From an uncultured Prevotellaceae bacterium (lineage in GTDB: Bacteria > Bacteroidota > Bacteroidia > Bacteroidales > Bacteroidaceae): a DNA stretch of 64,000 nt. The notes beneath the pieces are model-generated. The model saw only the letters and a list, made by a program, of their open reading frames with translations. It made no database searches and had not been told where the DNA came from. Of the stretch, positions 61,063-64,000 are shown piece after piece (position 1 is the first letter of the stretch; each line of letters starts with the position of its first letter). Both the position numbers and the translations under genes were made by a program. The DNA is taken from positions 56,482 through 120,481 of the forward strand of contig OMZS01000005.1 of the NCBI GenBank assembly GCA_900315565.1, given 5' to 3'.

Positions 61063-62394
61063 TTATTCTTCCGGCTCGTGGATAAGATCGTTCAACTTGT
61101 CTGTCAGCCATTTTACCCATCCCTGTGTCGAAGGCCGAGTTTGCTGTGTCCCGCTTGGTTCGTCCTTTTCGGGTTGGGTGGCCGGTTCGGGCTCTTGGGG
61201 TGTTTCCACTTCGAACGGTATTTCGGGTTCCGTCGTGTTACTGTGGTTGTTGTCGTCGGTGTGCCCTCCGTTTGCGTCTTTCTCCTCCTCTTTTGGGTCA
61301 ATCTTCAGGGGTTTGTAGAGTTTTCTGATAAGTTCCTCGTAGTATTCGTCGTTTTTGTCAGCCGTCGGGTTGCTTTTACGTTGCGACTCTTGCTGGTCGG
61401 GCTCCTCCATGTCGGTGGCCAGGATGATGACTTTGGCATCTTCGCCGAGGGTGTCGTCGGTGGAAGTTCCCCATATCACGTCGATGTTGGGGTCGAGCTG
61501 GTCGAAGAAATCGTCAATCTCCTGCATCTCGGGTACCATGATGGGCCGTTCGTCGCTCGAGTAGATGTTGAACAGTATTCGCTTTGCCCGGCTGATGTCG
61601 TTGCCGTGGAGCAGGGGAGAGTCGAGCGCGTCCTTGATGGCTTTCTCCACTCGGTGTTTTCCCGAAGCCCTTCCGATGGCCATGATGGCTCCGCCGCCGT
61701 TGCGCATGGTTGTTTCCACGTCGCGGAAGTCGAGGTTGATGTTGCCTTCCGAACTGATGGTGATGAGTTCCGAGATGCCCTTCACGGCGTTTTTCAGCAC
61801 GTTGTCGGCGTCGGCCAGGGCTTCCTTGAGCGAGATGTTGGTGTCGGAGTAGATGTCGCACAGGCGCTCGTTGTTCACAATGAGCATGGCGTCAACATGC
61901 TTTCGCAACTCATCGACACCCTTCAGAGCCTTGATGATTTTGCGGCGGTGCTCAAAGAAGAAGGGAATGGTGACCACGCCGATGGTGAGCAGTCCCCGTT
62001 CCTTGGCTACGCGTGCCACCACAGGTGCCGCTCCGGTGCCCGTTCCGCCGCCCATGGTGGCGGTGACGAACACCATCTTGGTGTTGTCGTTAAAAAGCCA
62101 TTCCAGGCTCTCTATGCTGCTTTCGGCCTCTGCGCGCCCCACTTCGGGTTTGCCTCCTGCTCCCAGTCCTTCTCCTAACTTGATTTTCACGGGCACGGGC
62201 GACTGTGAGAGCGATGCCGAGTCGGTATTGGCCACGGCGAACGAGACGCCCTGAATGCCTTCGTTATACATGTTGCGCACGGCATTGCATCCTCCGCCTC
62301 CAACGCCCACCACCTTGATGATGTCCTGCATCTCGTCTTCCACGTTGATGTTGGCTATTTCCAGTCTTTCTATATCTTCCAGCTGATGGTTCAT
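61063..62394 (-). CDS. ftsZ: Cell division GTPase FtsZ
   Basis: 443 residues. The tubulin-like GTPase core has IIKVVGVGGGGCNAVRNMY and VFVTATMGGGTGTGAAPVVA with the GGGTGTG signature. The synergy region has LKNAVKGISELITISSEGNI and NLDFRDVETTMRNGGGAIMA. After about residue 320 the tail is long, charged and low-complexity, ending QGWVKWLTDKLNDLIHEPEE; a classical C-terminal peptide such as PAFLR is not seen. FtsZ forms the cytoplasmic Z ring. Here it has its own promoter and no ftsQ/ftsA upstream, so it is separate from the division cluster. A 209-residue gene follows directly. Confidence 0.96.
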   Translation of the reverse strand: MNHQLEDIERLEIANINVEDEMQDIIKVVGVGGGGCNAVRNMYNEGIQGVSFAVANTDSASLSQSPVPVKIKLGEGLGAGGKPEVGRAEAESSIESLEWLFNDNTKMVFVTATMGGGTGTGAAPVVARVAKERGLLTIGVVTIPFFFEHRRKIIKALKGVDELRKHVDAMLIVNNERLCDIYSDTNISLKEALADADNVLKNAVKGISELITISSEGNINLDFRDVETTMRNGGGAIMAIGRASGKHRVEKAIKDALDSPLLHGNDISRAKRILFNIYSSDERPIMVPEMQEIDDFFDQLDPNIDVIWGTSTDDTLGEDAKVIILATDMEEPDQQESQRKSNPTADKNDEYYEELIRKLYKPLKIDPKEEEKDANGGHTDDNNHSNTTEPEIPFEVETPQEPEPATQPEKDEPSGTQQTRPSTQGWVKWLTDKLNDLIHEPEE

Positions 62395-62451
62395 CCTTAT
62401 TGAGTGATTAGTGTTGAGTTTTTCGTGATGAGTGATTAGTGTTTAATGATG

Positions 62452-62459
62452 CAAAAGTA
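62452..62459 (-). promoter_or_regulatory. -7 element of ftsZ
   Basis: Minus-strand TACTTTTG lies 57 nt before the ATG, with GTTG 20 nt before it as a near -33 match. Confidence 0.6.
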
Positions 62460-62582
62460 CATATATTTTGCAACACTCGCAACTTTTCGCAAGGCTTGCA
62501 ACGCAAAAAAGAGCATTCCCCTGTTATTTTGGTTGCACTTTTTTCTCACTTTTGCGCAACTAATGTAAAAAAATGAGGAAAG

Positions 62583-62619
62583 CCGCAACAACTTTCATTT
62601 TTTTTCTATATATTTGCAC
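62583..62619 (+). promoter_or_regulatory. Promoter of the toxin-antitoxin pair (shared sequence with 63534-63570)
   Basis: The block CCGCAACAACTTTCA, T-run, TATATATTTGCA contains the -7 element TATATTTG (62609-62616). Almost the same block recurs 950 bp downstream before a non-coding GC-rich region. Confidence 0.65.
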
Positions 62620-62643
62620 CATAACAATCAAATTGACAAGATT

Positions 62644-62862
62644 ATGAGCTACACAGAAATGGCACAATTGGAGCTGATGAATGCGGCAGTTAACATCACC
62701 TCGAAAGAAGACCTTGATGCCCTGCGCCTGACACTCTCGCTCTTCTTTGCAGAGCGGGCTCAGAAGGCGATAGACAGAATGTGGGATGAGGGGACTCTCG
62801 ACCAGCGCAAACTTGACGAGTTGCGCGGACAGCATCTTCGCACACCTTACAAGAGTCACTAA
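62644..62862 (+). CDS. Putative antitoxin partner of PIN-domain toxin
   Basis: 72 residues from the ATG at 62644. It is helical and charged: YTEMAQLELMNAAVNITSKE, LRLTLSLFFAERAQKAID then LDQRKLDELRGQHLR. Its last stop codon overlaps the toxin start by one base. Size, helical character and tight coupling to a PIN gene fit an antitoxin that masks the toxin and represses the promoter. No DNA-binding motif can be named by eye. A clear -7 promoter element lies 27 nt upstream. Confidence 0.75.
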   Translation: MSYTEMAQLELMNAAVNITSKEDLDALRLTLSLFFAERAQKAIDRMWDEGTLDQRKLDELRGQHLRTPYKSH

Positions 62863-63275
62863 TGATGCTATACATTGTTCTTGATACCAACGCTCTTATT
62901 CAATCTTTGCCCACGCGAAGCCAGTACCACAAGATTTGGACTGATTTTCTCGCGGGTAAGTACCATTTGTGCGTAAGCAATGAGATACTGACTGAGTACG
63001 AGGAGATTCTTGCCGTGCACACATCTCCCGAAGTGGCGCATAATGTTGTTGAGGCCATTGCCCGACACCCGCAGACCCGCTATCGTGAATCATACTACCG
63101 TTTTCACCTGCTATCTAATATAGACAAGGATGACGACAAATTTGTTGATTGTGCCATTACTGCCGGAGCAGATTATATCGTTACAGAAGATAGTCATTTT
63201 AATCACCTTAAGCAAATTCGATTCCCCCGTCTCAGCATTCTTACACTCGACGAGTTTATCGACATGCTGAAATAA
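62862..63275 (+). CDS. PIN-domain toxin (COG1569-like putative TA toxin)
   Basis: 137 residues; the ATG at 62862 or the next one at 62865 may be used. The PIN fold has the first catalytic acid in YIVLDTNALIQSL. Next come the helix VSNEILTEYEEILAVH, an acidic cluster DKDDDKFVDCAITAGADYIV and the last motif TEDSHFNHLKQI. PIN toxins are Mg2+-dependent RNases that cut tRNA or mRNA when released from the antitoxin. It is coded directly after the putative antitoxin with a one-base overlap, the classic TA layout. The target RNA is unknown. Confidence 0.9.
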   Translation: MMLYIVLDTNALIQSLPTRSQYHKIWTDFLAGKYHLCVSNEILTEYEEILAVHTSPEVAHNVVEAIARHPQTRYRESYYRFHLLSNIDKDDDKFVDCAITAGADYIVTEDSHFNHLKQIRFPRLSILTLDEFIDMLK

Positions 63276-63533
63276 TGTTTATCAAGGATCTAATACTACT
63301 CTCCTCAAAAAACTACTACCATGACAGCGCTATTTGAAGTTGAAGGGAATTAGTGTTAGTTAGCGGAATTTAGCAGAATTTTATCCGTTTTTTGTTTCGC
63401 TCAAGGCATTCCTCCAGGGGTCAAAGACCTCTTAGCTCCCGTTAGCTCCTTTTTGACTATTCTTCATTTATACTGTTGTCTTTGTTGTCCCTGTTGTCTT
63501 TTTTTGCCTCTGTTCTAAAAAAGTTTGGCTCAA

Positions 63534-63777
63534 CCGCAACAACTTTCAACTTTTTTGTATATATTTGCAACCGACAAGCCAGCCCCTTCGGTGGCGGGCG
63601 GGTCGTATTTCCGATGGAACGTGCTTCTGCAGTCGCGACATTAGGCTCGCGCAGCCTACTTCGCCAAAAAAGGAGCACAAAAGGACGTTTTCTAAACGTT
63701 ATCTTCGGCCGTAGAATCTCGCAAATTCAAGTCCAGAAGAAACGCAACCGAACGTCCACTTAGTGTGTATTGTAATC
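63534..63777 (+). other. GC-rich non-coding block behind a duplicated promoter
   Basis: A promoter block nearly identical to that of the TA pair (63534-63570, TATATTTG at 63560-63567) precedes about 190 nt of GC-rich sequence. The block has short stems: TAGGCT/AGCCTA (63650-63660 area), ACGTTT/AAACGT (about 63685-63699) and GGACGT/ACGTCC. Open frames on both strands are short and not protein-like. It may be a structured RNA or a repeated non-coding element. 63276-63533 shows nothing else. Confidence 0.4.
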
Positions 63778-63827
63778 TTTTCTCTATTTTTTTGTAAATA
63801 GGGAAATCTGCTACAATATATCACGAC

Positions 63828-64000
63828 GTGGGTCATCTCGAGTTGCTTATCCTGGACAAGGCAATGCGAGAGCCCTACGGCGGGATAAGCGATGGAAAGT
63901 TTGGGTCAGCGGATTTTCCAGGTTGGTGGGTGTAGGCTAATCAAGAGTAAAGTGTTGCTAGTCTGTACATGAAGAACCTGATATCCCCCACGCCTCTGAA
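63828..64000. other. GC-rich, possibly structured sequence at the window edge
   Basis: The last 170 bases are GC-rich, contain GCTTATCC/GGATAAGC pairing (about 63846-63892) and a GGAAA/TTTCC pair. They carry stops in all frames I translated. I could not assign them to a known RNA or a coding gene; the right end is cut. Confidence 0.35.

Noticed and set aside
63721-63745. tRNA T-arm-like sequence (TTCAAGTCC)
   Set aside because: No acceptor stem, D-arm or anticodon arm could be fitted around it.
63893-63912. RNase P RNA-like GGAAAGT segment
   Set aside because: The surrounding conserved RNase P core sequences are absent.

Overview
The window looks like a chromosomal segment of a Bacteroidales bacterium, most likely Prevotellaceae (gut, rumen or oral Prevotella-like). 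The evidence is the gene content: a SusC/SusD pair, serpin, M6 peptidase and small secreted protein with Por/T9SS-like C-terminal tails, DUF4421, DUF4494 and DUF3244 proteins, the mutA/mutB plus Na+-pumping decarboxylase propionate route, an ECF sigma/anti-sigma/STN-receptor trio, and Bacteroidetes-type promoters (TTTG, 19-21 nt, TAnnTTTG) before many genes. Base composition is near 50% GC in most genes. It is clearly AT-rich between about 47.8 and 51.5 kb. I see no rRNA, tRNA, CRISPR array, prophage or recognisable transposase.

Layout. 0-6.4 kb: end of rny, an AAA ATPase under a 26-bp palindrome, an M6 metallopeptidase, a flavodoxin-ferredoxin protein and a lipoprotein serpin. 6.5-17.9 kb: a 21-bp tandem repeat, then truA, an EamA permease, dapA, an AraC regulator, rubrerythrin, ansA, uxaC, and an outer-membrane receptor with its anti-sigma and sigma factors. 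17.9-31 kb: repeats, a Dcu C4-dicarboxylate carrier with tandem terminators, a pectate lyase operon, an HTH/M49 peptidase/AlkD-like operon, a Fur-family gene with purA and hisS, and a reverse-order rubrerythrin. 31-45 kb: a 436-bp inverted-repeat element, a SusC-SusD-DUF4421 operon, DUF4494-yggS, a TonB receptor, a GNAT protein, nitroreductase, and DUF2520-kdsC-maf. 45-64 kb: candidate small RNAs, a divergent pair of LuxR-type regulators (one a hemerythrin fusion), an AT-rich cluster with a membrane TPR-HTH regulator, DUF3244 and a Spi-like lipoprotein, decarboxylase subunits, an AspT-type carrier, mutA-mutB, ftsZ, a PIN toxin-antitoxin pair, and a GC-rich non-coding end.

How the genes work together. 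Pectate lyase and UxaC suggest use of pectin and uronic acids. AnsA and the Dcu carrier fit aspartate/fumarate metabolism. mutA/mutB with the OadB-, biotin-carrier- and OadG-like subunits fit the succinate-to-propionate pathway coupled to Na+ export, but the carboxyltransferase alpha subunit and the epimerase are not in the window. Two rubrerythrins, a Fur-family regulator and a nitroreductase fit an oxygen-sensitive anaerobe.

The least explained parts are the AT-rich regulator/DUF3244/Spi cluster, the hemerythrin-LuxR and degenerate-receiver pair, a dispersed intergenic repeat family with 21-bp units and a TCTAGA-centred palindrome, the 76-bp inverted-repeat element at 31 kb, and promoter/terminator-bounded non-coding transcripts near 45 kb. 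All family assignments come from reading motifs by eye. No database search was run.
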